Shown in pieces: positions 16,119 to 24,191 of a stretch of 35,398 nt of DNA. Both the position numbers and the translations under genes were made by a program. Where the stretch lies: positions 1-35,398 of the forward strand of contig JAJXZI010000287.1 in the NCBI GenBank assembly GCA_021780115.1, read 5' to 3'. The notes beneath the pieces are model-generated. The model was not told the DNA's origin. It ran no database searches and saw only the letters and a list, made by a program, of their open reading frames with translations. This DNA is from a bacterium. GTDB lineage: Bacteria > Verrucomicrobiota > Verrucomicrobiia > Limisphaerales > JAJXZI01. Numbering within the stretch: the first letter of the stretch is position 1; each line of letters begins with the position of its first letter.

Positions 16119-16703
16119 TCACTTCTCTGGCGGCGGGAACACCGGCCGGTAATGAGCGTAACGCCGCAGGATGCTTTTCACGTATCCCCGGGTGCCGGGG
16201 AAGCCGATTTGTCCGATGAAGACCGCGCTGTTGGTGGCCGCCGGGCCGCGTGCCCACTTGAGGACGTTGGCCCGGCCGGCATTGTAATCGGCCAGCGCGT
16301 AGGGCAGTGGATTGTCCGTGGCGGCGTAGCGGTGGAGCAATTTTCGCAGGTACCAGGCGCCGGCGAGCGTGTTTTTTCCGGGGTCGAACAACTGGCTGTG
16401 GACGAACAGCGGCACGCGCTCCGCCGCGGCCCACTCGCGGGCCGCCGGCTCCATGAGCTGCATCAGCCCAACCTCGCCGGCACGGCCCACGGCCCGCGGA
16501 TCGAACCAGCTCTCGCGCCACACGACCGCCTTGATCAAGGCCGCGTCCACGCCATACCGCGCGGCGGCGGCCAGGATGACCCGATCCTGGCTGTGTTCGT
16601 GGTGCGTGCGCCAGGCGTCGTAAAGCGCCAGCAGACCGCTGAGCAGAACGGCCAGGAAAATCCACCGGCGCCAGCGGTGGAAGTTGCCGGGTTGACGGGC
16701 CAT
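16119..16703 (-). CDS. Lytic transglycosylase, SLT (GH23) family
   Basis: This 194-residue protein has an N-terminal membrane anchor (about residues 14-30, WIFLAVLLSGLLALYDAW) and a goose-lysozyme-like SLT domain. The catalytic glutamate is in AVVWRESWFDPRAVG (E64) and is followed by GEVGLMQLM, the family's second motif. ALADYNAGRANVLKW is the third conserved block. It cleaves the beta-1,4 bond of peptidoglycan to give 1,6-anhydro ends, in the periplasm. It lies 62 bp upstream of the MFS gene on the same strand; the functional link is not obvious. Confidence 0.8.
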   Translation of the reverse strand: MARQPGNFHRWRRWIFLAVLLSGLLALYDAWRTHHEHSQDRVILAAAARYGVDAALIKAVVWRESWFDPRAVGRAGEVGLMQLMEPAAREWAAAERVPLFVHSQLFDPGKNTLAGAWYLRKLLHRYAATDNPLPYALADYNAGRANVLKWARGPAATNSAVFIGQIGFPGTRGYVKSILRRYAHYRPVFPPPEK

Positions 16704-16835
16704 GCGGTGTGTTTGGCGTTGTGGCTGCGTGCGACTTGGTGTTTAGATTACGCGGCAACGAAGCCGTTGGAAACCAAGAACGATTTGAACGCGCGACGCC
16801 TCGGTGAAGCACGGAACGCCAGGCCTCCCGGAGCC

Positions 16836-16988
16836 ATCCGAATTCCGAAACCCGAAGCCCGAAGGAAGCCCGAAAGCCGAACGCCGAGAAGATGCCTGGG
16901 GCGCCGAGCGCGTTGGGCCGGCATCCCGGTGCCGAGGGCGGTCTTCGGCTTTCTTTCGGGCCTCGGACTTCGGACTTCGCGCTTCGGA
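16836..16988. repeat. Inverted pair of heptad arrays (TCCGAAG/CTTCGGA type)
   Basis: The left arm at about 16836-16880 has units such as ATTCCGAA, ACCCGAAG and CCCGAAGG. The right arm at about 16942-16988 has the complementary units CTTCGGC, CTCGGACTTCGGACTT and GCTTCGG. The centre is about 61 bp. It lies in the divergent gap between the lytic transglycosylase and priA, so transcripts from either side could fold it into a long hairpin. The last unit supplies GGAGG 11 nt before the priA ATG. Confidence 0.7.
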
Positions 16989-17002
16989 GGTTCCTTCCGG
17001 CC

Positions 17003-19426
17003 ATGATCGCCCGCGTCACATTGGAAATCGCGCTCCGCAAGGATTTCGACTACCTCGTCCCGCCGGAGTTGGCAAAACAGGTGGAGGTGGGCACGCGGGT
17101 GCAAGTGCCCTTCGGCGCGCGCAAGGTGCTGGGCGTCGTCACCGCGCTGGCCGAGGAATCCGCGCGCGCGGCGATCAAGCCCATCCTCAAGATCGTAGGG
17201 GCGACCTCGCTCGTGACGCCCAAGGTGTTGACGCTAGCGCGGTGGATTTCGGATTACTACTGCTGTCCGCTGGAAACCTCGCTCAAGAGCGTGCTGCCCG
17301 AGGCGGTGCGGCGCGAGGAGGCGGGCTGGCGCGAGCGACTCTACGTCCGGGCGCTGCCGTTCCCCGGCGAGTTCCCCAAACTGCCGAAGCGCCAACTCGA
17401 AGTCTGGAACATTGTCGAGGAGCGTCGCGAGATTCTGCTGCAAGAACTGCTGGACCTGGCCCAGACCACCGCCGCCACCGTGCGCCGGCTCGAAGACCGC
17501 GGCTTGGTGGCGATCTCGTCGGAAATCTCCGAGCGCGATCCCTACGCCCACGAGCACATCCTGCCCACGCAGCCGCTGGCGCTCAACGCCGCCCAGGCCA
17601 AGGCGCTGGAGGGCATTAAGGCTGCGATGGACGGAAGCCGTGACGCGGGCCCCGTGACGCGTGAAAATTCCACGGCGCCCCAAGGGGATTCACGCATCAC
17701 GCATCACGCATCGCGCACCTTTCTTCTCCACGGGGTCACGGGCAGCGGCAAGACCGAAGTCTATCTCCAGGCCATCGCCCATGCGCTCGCCAACAGGCAA
17801 GGCGCCATCGTGCTCGTGCCGGAGATTTCGCTCACGCCGCAGACCGTCGAGCGGTTCAAGGCGCGGTTCAGCTCCGGCCCCCTCCAGACGCTCGTCGCCG
17901 TGCTGCACAGTCATCTCTCGGCCGGTGAGCGGCACGACGAATGGCACAAAATCCGCCAAGGCCGGGCGCGGATTGTCATCGGCGCGCGCTCGGCGATCTT
18001 CGCACCGGTGGACCCGCTGGGGCTGATCATCGTGGACGAGGAGCACGAGCACACTTACAAGCAGGAGGAGGCGCCCCGCTACCACGCCCGCGACGTCGCG
18101 GTGGTGCGCGGCCAGCGGGAAGGCGCGACGGTTGTGCTCGGCTCCGCGACACCGTCGTTGGAGAGCTATTACAACTGCCGGCGCGGCAAGTACACGCTGC
18201 TCGAACTCCCCGAACGCGCCGACAACGCCCGGATGCCGCACGTCCGCGTCGTGGACATGCGCCAGTCCGTCCGGAAGGGCGGCGGCATCCCGATTTTTTC
18301 GCCCCAGCTCAAGGAGGCGATCGCGCAGCGCCTCGAGCGCGGCGAGCAGACGATTCTCTTCCTCAACCGGCGCGGCTACTCCTCGGCGCTGGAGTGTCCG
18401 CAATGCGGTTTCGTCGCGCAGTGCCCGAATTGCAGCGTGTCGCTCACCTACCATCGGCGCGAGCAGAAGCTGGCCTGCCACATCTGCGGCCACGCCGCGC
18501 CGGTGCCGCCCGTTTGTCCGAACGAGCAGTGCCGCAATCCGAAGATCCGGTACGCCGGCCTGGGGACCGAGAAGGTCGAGGACACCCTGACGCGGCTGTT
18601 CCCGCGGGCCCGCATTCGGCGCATGGACTCGGACATCATGAAGCGCAAGGAGGATTACCGGCGCGTGCTGGGCGACTTCCGCACGGGCAAGATTGATGTG
18701 CTGGTGGGCACGCAAATGATCGCCAAGGGACTCCACTTCCCGAACGTGACGCTGGTGGGGATCATCTACGCGGATTTGGCGCTGCATCAGCCGGATTTCC
18801 GCGCCGGGGAGCGCACCTTCCAACTGCTCACGCAGGTTTCCGGCCGCGCGGGTCGGGGCGACCTCGAGGGCGAGGTGTTCGTGCAGGCGTTCACGCCGTT
18901 TCATCCGGCGATCCAATACGCCCGCCGCCATGATTTTGCCGGGTTCTACGAGCAGGAAATGGAGTTCCGCGAGCAGCTCAAGTATCCGCCGCTCAGCCGC
19001 GCCGCGCTGCTCACGCTCAAAGGCCGCAACGAAGACAAGGTGAGATTCAGCGCCGAGCATCTGCGCAAAGAACTGGACAAGCTCGTGGCGGCGAGTATCC
19101 CGCCCGCGAGTGAGCATGGCGTCTCGCCGCCCGAACCTTCGGAAACGCTCTTTGCCGATGACGCGCCGGCCGCCCCGCGAGGGGAGGCGGTGCTCACCGG
19201 CAGGCCGGAAACTCCGCCGCCGCGCCCCTTGTTCCGCGACCTGGTCCTCGCCGGCCCGGCGCCGGCACCGCTGCTCCGCGCGGAGACCTTCTACCGCTAT
19301 CAAATCATGCTGCGCACGCAGCAAATGACCATGCTGAGCCGCACCCTGGCAACGCTGACGGCGGCGCTGGCGCTGCCCGAGGATGTGTCGTTGACGGTGG
19401 ATATTGATCCGGTGGATTTGACGTGA
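17003..19426 (+). CDS. priA: Primosomal protein N' (replication restart helicase)
   Basis: This 807-residue SF2 helicase reloads the replisome at stalled forks. The N-terminal domain starts ARVTLEIALRKDFDYLVP, as usual. The winged-helix part precedes Walker A, GVTGSGKT (about 244-251). Walker B is VDEEHEHTYKQEE (about 344). The zinc-binding insert begins at about 465 (CPQCGFVAQCPNC) and has further CHIC and C-x4-C pairs. Motifs V and VI are GTQMIAKGLHFPN and QVSGRAGRGD. Two features are unusual: about 25 extra residues just before Walker A, encoded by a heptad-repeat tract, and a proline-rich extra segment of about 55 residues in the C-terminal domain (about 700-755). The frame upstream to 16892 only reads the intergenic repeat, so ATG 17003 is the start. 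Confidence 0.92.
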   Translation: MIARVTLEIALRKDFDYLVPPELAKQVEVGTRVQVPFGARKVLGVVTALAEESARAAIKPILKIVGATSLVTPKVLTLARWISDYYCCPLETSLKSVLPEAVRREEAGWRERLYVRALPFPGEFPKLPKRQLEVWNIVEERREILLQELLDLAQTTAATVRRLEDRGLVAISSEISERDPYAHEHILPTQPLALNAAQAKALEGIKAAMDGSRDAGPVTRENSTAPQGDSRITHHASRTFLLHGVTGSGKTEVYLQAIAHALANRQGAIVLVPEISLTPQTVERFKARFSSGPLQTLVAVLHSHLSAGERHDEWHKIRQGRARIVIGARSAIFAPVDPLGLIIVDEEHEHTYKQEEAPRYHARDVAVVRGQREGATVVLGSATPSLESYYNCRRGKYTLLELPERADNARMPHVRVVDMRQSVRKGGGIPIFSPQLKEAIAQRLERGEQTILFLNRRGYSSALECPQCGFVAQCPNCSVSLTYHRREQKLACHICGHAAPVPPVCPNEQCRNPKIRYAGLGTEKVEDTLTRLFPRARIRRMDSDIMKRKEDYRRVLGDFRTGKIDVLVGTQMIAKGLHFPNVTLVGIIYADLALHQPDFRAGERTFQLLTQVSGRAGRGDLEGEVFVQAFTPFHPAIQYARRHDFAGFYEQEMEFREQLKYPPLSRAALLTLKGRNEDKVRFSAEHLRKELDKLVAASIPPASEHGVSPPEPSETLFADDAPAAPRGEAVLTGRPETPPPRPLFRDLVLAGPAPAPLLRAETFYRYQIMLRTQQMTMLSRTLATLTAALALPEDVSLTVDIDPVDLT
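17636..17717 (+). repeat. Heptad-repeat tract (ACGCATC type) inside the priA coding frame
   Basis: Positions 17691-17717 hold consecutive CACGCAT/ACGCATC units. Opposite-facing related units (CCGTGACGCG, twice) lie at 17638-17662 with about 30 bp between the two arms. The tract is translated in frame as a 25-residue linker containing the DSRITHHASR segment. In E. coli PriA this site has only a short loop before the Walker A strand. Confidence 0.6.
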
Positions 19427-19492
19427 GTGCGGCTGAGCCAGCGCGTTTTGCTCATTGCCAGCAGCCGCGACGGTGCAAGAATTGGCCCGACT

Positions 19493-20476
19493 ATGAACCA
19501 GACCTTCACGCGTCGCGATTTCCTCGCCGCTTCGACCGCTTTCGCCACCGGGTTGGGCCTCGGCCTGGGCGCCGCTGCCGGCCGGGCGCAGGACGCGGCC
19601 CCGGTTTTCAAGACGAAACTCCACAAGGCCCTCATCCGGAGCAAACCGACGGAGGACGAGTTGAAGCGGCTTAAGGACGCGGGCTTTGACGGGGTCGAGG
19701 GAGGCATCCTGTCACCGCGGGAGGCGGAGCAGTGCCGGGCCGTGGCGGAGAAACTCGGCATGAGGATCCACTCCGTGCTGCGCGGCTGGGCGGAGTTCAA
19801 CAGCGACGACCCCGCCCAGGTGGAGGCCACCTTCAAGCTCACCGAAGACGCGTTGCGCGCGGCGCGGGGCTTCGGCGCGGACACGGTCCTGCTCGTGCCG
19901 TGCCGGATTGGCGGCATGAAGATGCCCAAGCCGCAGGAGTTTGTTATCCAGTTCGACGAGCAGACCGGCCATCTCACGCGCGTCGTTGCCGGCGACAATG
20001 CGCCGTATGCGGATTACCTGAAGGCCCACAACCACGCCATTGACACCTCCCGCGAGGCGGTGAAGCGGCTCATCCCGCTGGCCGAGAAGTGCCGCGTGGT
20101 CATCGCGCTGGAGAACGTGTGGAACAACCTCTGGGTCCAACCGGCCGTCTTCAAGAATTTCGTCGCCTCCTTCGCCACTCCGTGGGTGAAGGCGTATTTC
20201 GACATTGGCAATCACGTGAAGTACGCGCCGCCGGAGGACTGGATTCTCACGCTGGGCAGCCTCGTCGCGAAGTGCCACGTGAAGGATTTCAAGCTCAGCG
20301 CGACCGATCCGGGCGATGGGAAGTTCGTGAACATCCGCGACGGCAGCGTTCGCTGGCCGGCCGTCCGCGCCGCGCTCGACCAGATCGGCTACAACGGCTG
20401 GCTGACGATTGAGGGCGGAAACCTCTCGCTGGAAGAGGACAGCCAGCGACTGGATTTGATCATCGCAGGAAAATGA
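19493..20476 (+). CDS. Tat-exported sugar-phosphate isomerase/epimerase-like TIM-barrel protein
   Basis: This 327-residue protein starts with a twin-arginine signal, TRRDFLAASTAFATG (R7, R8), and a likely cleavage after the alanine/glycine-rich region near residue 34, so it is probably periplasmic. The mature part is an AP-endonuclease-2-type TIM barrel: GFDGVEGGI, then ADTVLLVPC, VVIALENVW (metal glutamate), AYFDIGNHVKYAPP (D and H), KCHVKDFKL (H) and GWLTIEGG (final glutamate). These residues form the metal site of xylose-isomerase-like epimerases. The frame starts upstream at 19427, but the Tat signal marks ATG 19493. No neighbour shows its substrate. Confidence 0.8.
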   Translation: MNQTFTRRDFLAASTAFATGLGLGLGAAAGRAQDAAPVFKTKLHKALIRSKPTEDELKRLKDAGFDGVEGGILSPREAEQCRAVAEKLGMRIHSVLRGWAEFNSDDPAQVEATFKLTEDALRAARGFGADTVLLVPCRIGGMKMPKPQEFVIQFDEQTGHLTRVVAGDNAPYADYLKAHNHAIDTSREAVKRLIPLAEKCRVVIALENVWNNLWVQPAVFKNFVASFATPWVKAYFDIGNHVKYAPPEDWILTLGSLVAKCHVKDFKLSATDPGDGKFVNIRDGSVRWPAVRAALDQIGYNGWLTIEGGNLSLEEDSQRLDLIIAGK

Positions 20477-20492
20477 ATCGGCGGGATCGGCA

Positions 20493-20516
20493 GGACGTGA
20501 ACCATGATCCACGTCC
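20493..20516. terminator. Candidate terminator hairpin between convergent genes
   Basis: GGACGTG (20493-20499) pairs with CACGTCC (20510-20516) around 10 bases. It lies 17 bp after the TIM-barrel gene and 26 bp before the end of the convergent Sco gene. There is no clear U-tract on either strand. Confidence 0.3.
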
Positions 20517-20541
20517 GCACGCATTCCGTTTCACGGCCAGT

Positions 20542-21450
20542 TCACTGCTTCACTCTGGCCGCCTTCACGATTTCCGCCACCAGTTCATCCGGCTTCCACT
20601 TGTTCTCCGGAATGATTTTCCGCACCCGGCCGCGCGCGTCCACCACGACGGTGCGCAGGTTGTGGCTGATGCCGCCGGTCGCGTCGCGCCAGAAGTACAT
20701 CCCGAACTGCTCCGTCAGCGCCGTGATGTCGATGAGCTGGCCCGTCGCGAAGGTCCAGTGCTTCGGGTCGCAACCGTGCTGCTCGCCGTAGGCCTTGAGC
20801 CGTGCGGGTGTATCGTAGTCGGGGTCGAATGAGAGCGTCAGCAGATGCCAGTTCGTCGGGCCGCTGCGCATCGTCAGGAGTTGCTGCTGGGCCTTCTCAA
20901 AGTTGTTCGCCATGAGCGGGCAAAAGGTCGGATACGGGCAGCGCGTGAAGAGAAACGTGATGGCCAGGGCCTGGCCGCGAAACTGGCTCAGGCTCACGGG
21001 CTGGCCGAATTGGTTCGTGAAGGCGTAGTCCGGAAGCGGGTCGCCGACCTTGAGCGGCTCGACGTCGCGCACCAACCGGAACGGGCCGGTGGTCGGAGCG
21101 CCGGTCTTGGCGGCCACAGTCAGCTTCTTGACTTGCTCAATCCAGCCATCGTTATCGGTCACGACCATCCGGAACGACACGGTGTCGCCCACCTTCAGGC
21201 CGGCCAGATCGTTGGGGTCGCGGACCTCGAACGGCATGGTCATCGCCGGCATGTAGCCGGGGATTTCGTCGTGGCGGATGCGCACCGTCTTCCCGTCGGG
21301 CTTGAGTTCCTGGACGACCCCGCGAACCTGGTAAATCTGCCGCTTCATGGCCGCCGGTTCGGACGAAGCCGCCGTCGGGTTCGTTTCGCCGGCGGTCCCG
21401 CGAAGAACCGACGCCAGCAGCGCCAGGCCCAGCCACAAGTTGAATCTCAC
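20542..21450 (-). CDS. CusF-like copper domain fused to SCO1/SenC-type copper chaperone
   Basis: This is a 302-residue exported protein. GTG at 21450 gives a hydrophobic leader (RFNLWLGLALLASVLRG). The frame continues upstream to 21879, but that part has no protein character. Residues about 40-112 form a CusF-like copper-binding domain (GYMPAMTMPF, then LKVGDTVSF). Residues about 135-300 are a Sco domain with the metal cysteines in TRCPYPTFC (C171, C177, a C-x5-C variant) and the histidine in GGISHNL (H263). Sco proteins deliver copper to the CuA or CuB site of oxidases. The ACIII/cbb3-like cluster starts 2 kb away, so a link is natural, yet its CcoN-like subunit appears to lack a copper site. 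Confidence 0.8.
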   Translation of the reverse strand: MRFNLWLGLALLASVLRGTAGETNPTAASSEPAAMKRQIYQVRGVVQELKPDGKTVRIRHDEIPGYMPAMTMPFEVRDPNDLAGLKVGDTVSFRMVVTDNDGWIEQVKKLTVAAKTGAPTTGPFRLVRDVEPLKVGDPLPDYAFTNQFGQPVSLSQFRGQALAITFLFTRCPYPTFCPLMANNFEKAQQQLLTMRSGPTNWHLLTLSFDPDYDTPARLKAYGEQHGCDPKHWTFATGQLIDITALTEQFGMYFWRDATGGISHNLRTVVVDARGRVRKIIPENKWKPDELVAEIVKAARVKQ

Positions 21451-21600
21451 ACCGGACAAATTTCTCGCGCCCCAGGCCGTACGCAAGCGCGTTTTGTGAA
21501 CGAGCCGGGGCAACCAGCCCGTGCCATTCGTTGGTTCGCGCCGGCCAGTCCAGCCTTTACAACCACGCCCCGATCCGCTAACGCTGGTCGCAGATAATCT

Positions 21601-21975
21601 ATGGCAAAGAGACTCCTCACCTTGGGGCTGCTGCCGCTGCTGCTCGCCGGCTGTGCCGCGCATTTCAACAACCTCACGCCGCCGCAGGTCCGCCGCAATG
21701 ACAACAACCTTTATCCCCTGGAAGTGGCCGTCCGAAGCCGGCAGGAGAGCCTGCGGTGGAAAACGATCCAACCCTATGCCGTGGTGGGCACCGAGTTTTA
21801 TCCGATGCGGCCGGTGCCGCTGATGACGAATCGCTGGGAAACTCTGGTGCCCATCCCGCCCGGAACCAACATCGTCCATTACCGGTACAAGTTCGACTTC
21901 AAGTACAATGCCATCTCCGCCCGCCGCGAGGATAGCGCGACCTCCCCGACCTACACGCTGAAGATCGCCGAGTAG
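21601..21975 (+). CDS. Small lipoprotein of unknown function
   Basis: This 124-residue protein has a lipoprotein signal, MAKRLLTLGLLPLLLAGCAA, with the lipid-attached cysteine at C18 and no aspartate after it, which would favour the outer membrane. The mature part is beta-rich with TPPQVRRNDNNLYPLEVAV, FYPMRPVPLMTNRWETLVP and YRYKFDFKYN. I do not recognise the family; beta strands of this kind occur in small secreted Verrucomicrobiota proteins. It stands alone between the divergent Sco gene and the methyltransferase. Confidence 0.65.
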   Translation: MAKRLLTLGLLPLLLAGCAAHFNNLTPPQVRRNDNNLYPLEVAVRSRQESLRWKTIQPYAVVGTEFYPMRPVPLMTNRWETLVPIPPGTNIVHYRYKFDFKYNAISARREDSATSPTYTLKIAE

Positions 21976-22120
21976 CGGCGAGATCCTTCAGGCCGCCCGA
22001 TTCGATGGAGCCGCGGGCCTCCTTCTGGCAGCCGCCTCCGCGCTGGGCGAGACAGAGTGTCGAACAGCGCCCGCGCGCCTCGGTGGGTCATGGCGGACCA
22101 ATCCGCTTCGGCTTTTGGGG

Positions 22121-23011
22121 ATGAACGAGGCCACGCGCTCCCAAGCCGGCCATCGCCTCGTGAGGCTGGCCAACGGCGTCTTCAGCATCCACTCGGCGAC
22201 GTACGACGAGACGATGCATCCGGCGATTGGCCCGGCGGCGGAGGCCGAGTTGCTTTATGCCGGGCAACTCCGCCTGGGCGAGCGTCTGGCGGATCACGGG
22301 GATGAATTGGTCGTCTGGGATGTGGGGTTGGGAGCGGCGGCGAACGCCGTGGCGGTGCTGCGGGCCACGCGGGGCGGCGGGCCTCTGCTGCGGTTGGTCA
22401 GTTTCGACGACACGCTGGAGCCGCTCCGCTTCGCGCTGGCGCACCGAACCGAACTGGGGTTCCTCGGCGGCTACGACGCCATCCTTGAGCGCCTGGCGTC
22501 GGACGGGCAGGCGCGGTTCCGCGACGGCGCCCATGCGGTGGACTGGCGGATCCATCGGACGGACTTCCCCACGCTGCTGGCAGGCCCGCTCGCGGAAACC
22601 CTGCCCAGGCCCGACGCCATTCTCTTTGACCCCTTCTCGCCCGCCCGCAACCCGCAAATGTGGACCCTGGACCTTTTCACGCACCTGTTTCGCCGGCTCG
22701 CGCCGGAGCAGCCTTGCGTGCTGGTGACCTATTCCCGCAGCACGATGACGCGGGTGGCTCTGCTGCTGGCCGGATTCTTCGTCGGCGCGGGCGTCGCCAG
22801 CGGACGGAAGGAGGAGACAACGCTGGCCGCGAACACGCCCGCGCTGATTGCCCGGCCACTGGACCGACGTTGGCTCGAGCGGGCGCGGCGGTCGGGCAGC
22901 GCGGAGCCGCTGGCCGGGGCGGCTTACCGCCAGGCGCCGCTGTCAGAGCCAACTTGGGCGCAGTTGGAGCAGCATCCGCAGTTCTGCAAATGGTGTCGCC
23001 GGCAGGATTAG
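22121..23011 (+). CDS. MnmC-like (DUF752) SAM-dependent methyltransferase
   Basis: This 296-residue cytosolic protein resembles the methyltransferase half of MnmC, which methylates the aminomethyl group at U34 of certain tRNAs. The opening IHSATYDETMHPAIG matches the substrate-binding start of this family. VVWDVGLGAAANAVAVL is the SAM-binding glycine-rich loop, LVSFDDTLEP is motif II, and DAILFDPFSPARNPQMWTLD is the DxFxP-N-P-x-x-W catalytic block. There is no oxidase (FAD) half, so it is the MnmD-type single-domain form. ATG 22121 is preferred to the TTG six bases upstream. No partner mnmE or mnmG gene is in the window. Confidence 0.75.
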   Translation: MNEATRSQAGHRLVRLANGVFSIHSATYDETMHPAIGPAAEAELLYAGQLRLGERLADHGDELVVWDVGLGAAANAVAVLRATRGGGPLLRLVSFDDTLEPLRFALAHRTELGFLGGYDAILERLASDGQARFRDGAHAVDWRIHRTDFPTLLAGPLAETLPRPDAILFDPFSPARNPQMWTLDLFTHLFRRLAPEQPCVLVTYSRSTMTRVALLLAGFFVGAGVASGRKEETTLAANTPALIARPLDRRWLERARRSGSAEPLAGAAYRQAPLSEPTWAQLEQHPQFCKWCRRQD

Positions 23012-23397
23012 TTGAATCGCCCGCGCCGGTGAGTATCTTAGCCGCACTGTTCAGCGCCAGTTTTCCTGCCGCGGGTTGGCCCGGCGAGAAGCCCGGCCGA
23101 CACGCCGGCGCCGATTCGGCGCCGACAACCGAGCCAGGCGGGGTTTGCGCAGGCGCGCCCCGGTCCGGCTGACGATTTCCGCGCCCCGCGGGGCGGATAA
23201 TCCGCTAATGGAACTCATAAATCGAATGAGAAGTTATCGGAACGATTCACAAATCTCTTGCTGGGGACGAGGACGCGCACTATCTTGCGCCCCGTTTTCC
23301 CGGTCCTCGGGCGCCGAGCACTGCGGCCACTGCCTCACGGCCCTCCGCGGGGAGCGTGTTTGGCCGGGACGAAAAACGCGAACGTCAGACTTTTGAA
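23012..23397 (+). other. 386-bp region upstream of the ACIII cluster
   Basis: No gene was found here. It contains a perfect 8-bp hairpin at 23106-23124 (CGGCGCCG, loop ATT, CGGCGCCG), possibly ending the methyltransferase transcript. Two adjoining small palindromes lie at 23182-23205, and an AT-richer part at 23210-23260 suits a promoter. This is the natural place for control of the respiratory operon. Confidence 0.4.
23258..23286 (+). promoter_or_regulatory. Possible promoter of the act operon
   Basis: TTGCTG (23258-23263) and TATCTT (23281-23286) are 17 bp apart, the usual spacing of a housekeeping promoter. The match to consensus is modest (TTG only in the -35, four of six in the -10). 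The distance to the actA start is about 110 bp. Confidence 0.25.
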
Positions 23398-24066
23398 ATG
23401 TCCGCCATCTTTCCAAAGTGGACGAACCGCCTGCCGGCGTGGATTTGCGCCGGCGGGTTGTTGGCGAGCGCCGGCGTGACCGCCGGCGTGTGGTATTATT
23501 TCACGCCGAAGTACACCCGGGTCGGCTACCAGCCGATTCAGCCGGTGGCGTTTTCCCACGCGGTGCATGTGGATCAAGTCGGCTTGGACTGCCGCTACTG
23601 CCACAACGCGGTGGAGAAATCCTGGTACTCGAACATTCCCTCAAGCAGCACCTGCATGAACTGCCACAGTCAGGTGCTCAAGGATGATCCCCGGCTGGCG
23701 CTCGTCCGTGAAAGCGCCCAGACCGGCCGGCCGATTCCCTGGGTCCAAATCCACCGGCTGCCGGACTTCGTCTATTTCAACCACTCCGTCCACGTGAACC
23801 GCGGCGTCAGTTGCGTCGAGTGCCACGGCCAGATCAACCAGATGGACGAGGTGTCCGAGGTCCAGCCGCTGAGTATGTATTTTTGCCTCAATTGCCATCG
23901 CCACCCGGCCGGCTTCGTGCGGCCGCTGGACAAGATTACCGATTTGAACTGGAAATGGAGCGACAACCCCGCGACGGCCGCCGAACTACAGCGTCTGAAC
24001 GGCGAGAAGATCGTGCGCGACTGGAAAATCCAGTCTCTCCAGACCTGCTCCGCTTGCCACCGATGA
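23398..24066 (+). CDS. actA: Alternative complex III pentaheme cytochrome c subunit
   Basis: This 222-residue protein is anchored by an N-terminal helix (about 12-35, ending GVWYYFTPKY) and exposed in the periplasm. It has exactly five CxxCH heme sites: C65-H69, C86-H90, C139-H143, C163-H167 and C217-H221, the count typical of ActA. Extra histidines (FSHAVHVD and NHSVHVN) are the usual second ligands. In ACIII it carries electrons along a heme chain toward the monoheme ActE and the oxidase. The start ATG at 23398 fits the anchor, and the frame upstream has no protein character. It opens the respiratory cluster, 125 bp upstream of actB. Confidence 0.9.
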   Translation: MSAIFPKWTNRLPAWICAGGLLASAGVTAGVWYYFTPKYTRVGYQPIQPVAFSHAVHVDQVGLDCRYCHNAVEKSWYSNIPSSSTCMNCHSQVLKDDPRLALVRESAQTGRPIPWVQIHRLPDFVYFNHSVHVNRGVSCVECHGQINQMDEVSEVQPLSMYFCLNCHRHPAGFVRPLDKITDLNWKWSDNPATAAELQRLNGEKIVRDWKIQSLQTCSACHR

Positions 24067-24191
24067 GCGCGACGAAGTGTTGCCAAACTAACGCGCCAGA
24101 CGGCCGCCGCCGCTGCGCGTCGTCCCGCCGGGATGAGGCCGTCGAGACCGCCGGCGTGACGGTTCGCGCCCCATGGGATCCGACCGAATGA
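24063..24191 (+). CDS. Possible 42-codon bridging ORF between actA and actB
   Basis: ATG at 24063 overlaps the actA stop by 4 bp (ATGA), and its own stop at 24189-24191 overlaps the actB ATG at 24188, again as ATGA. The peptide begins MSATKCCQTNAPDG and is arginine- and cysteine-containing without a recognised domain. The exact joining suggests translational coupling, but chance is possible because it is short. It may be a coupling leader rather than a functional protein. Confidence 0.3.
   Translation: MSATKCCQTNAPDGRRRCASSRRDEAVETAGVTVRAPWDPTE

Noticed and set aside
13267..16152. 961-codon plus-strand open frame
   Set aside because: It covers the enolase-type and MFS genes on the other strand, shows no family motif and has shadow composition.
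16057..17040. Upstream extension of the MFS frame to 17040
   Set aside because: It runs through the lytic transglycosylase and the heptad repeat in another frame. The GTG at 16056 with a purine-rich site before it fits the first helix.
21590..21600. GATAAT just before the lipoprotein ATG as a -10 box
   Set aside because: It is 2 bp from the start codon, so transcription would begin inside the gene, and no -35 was found at the right distance.
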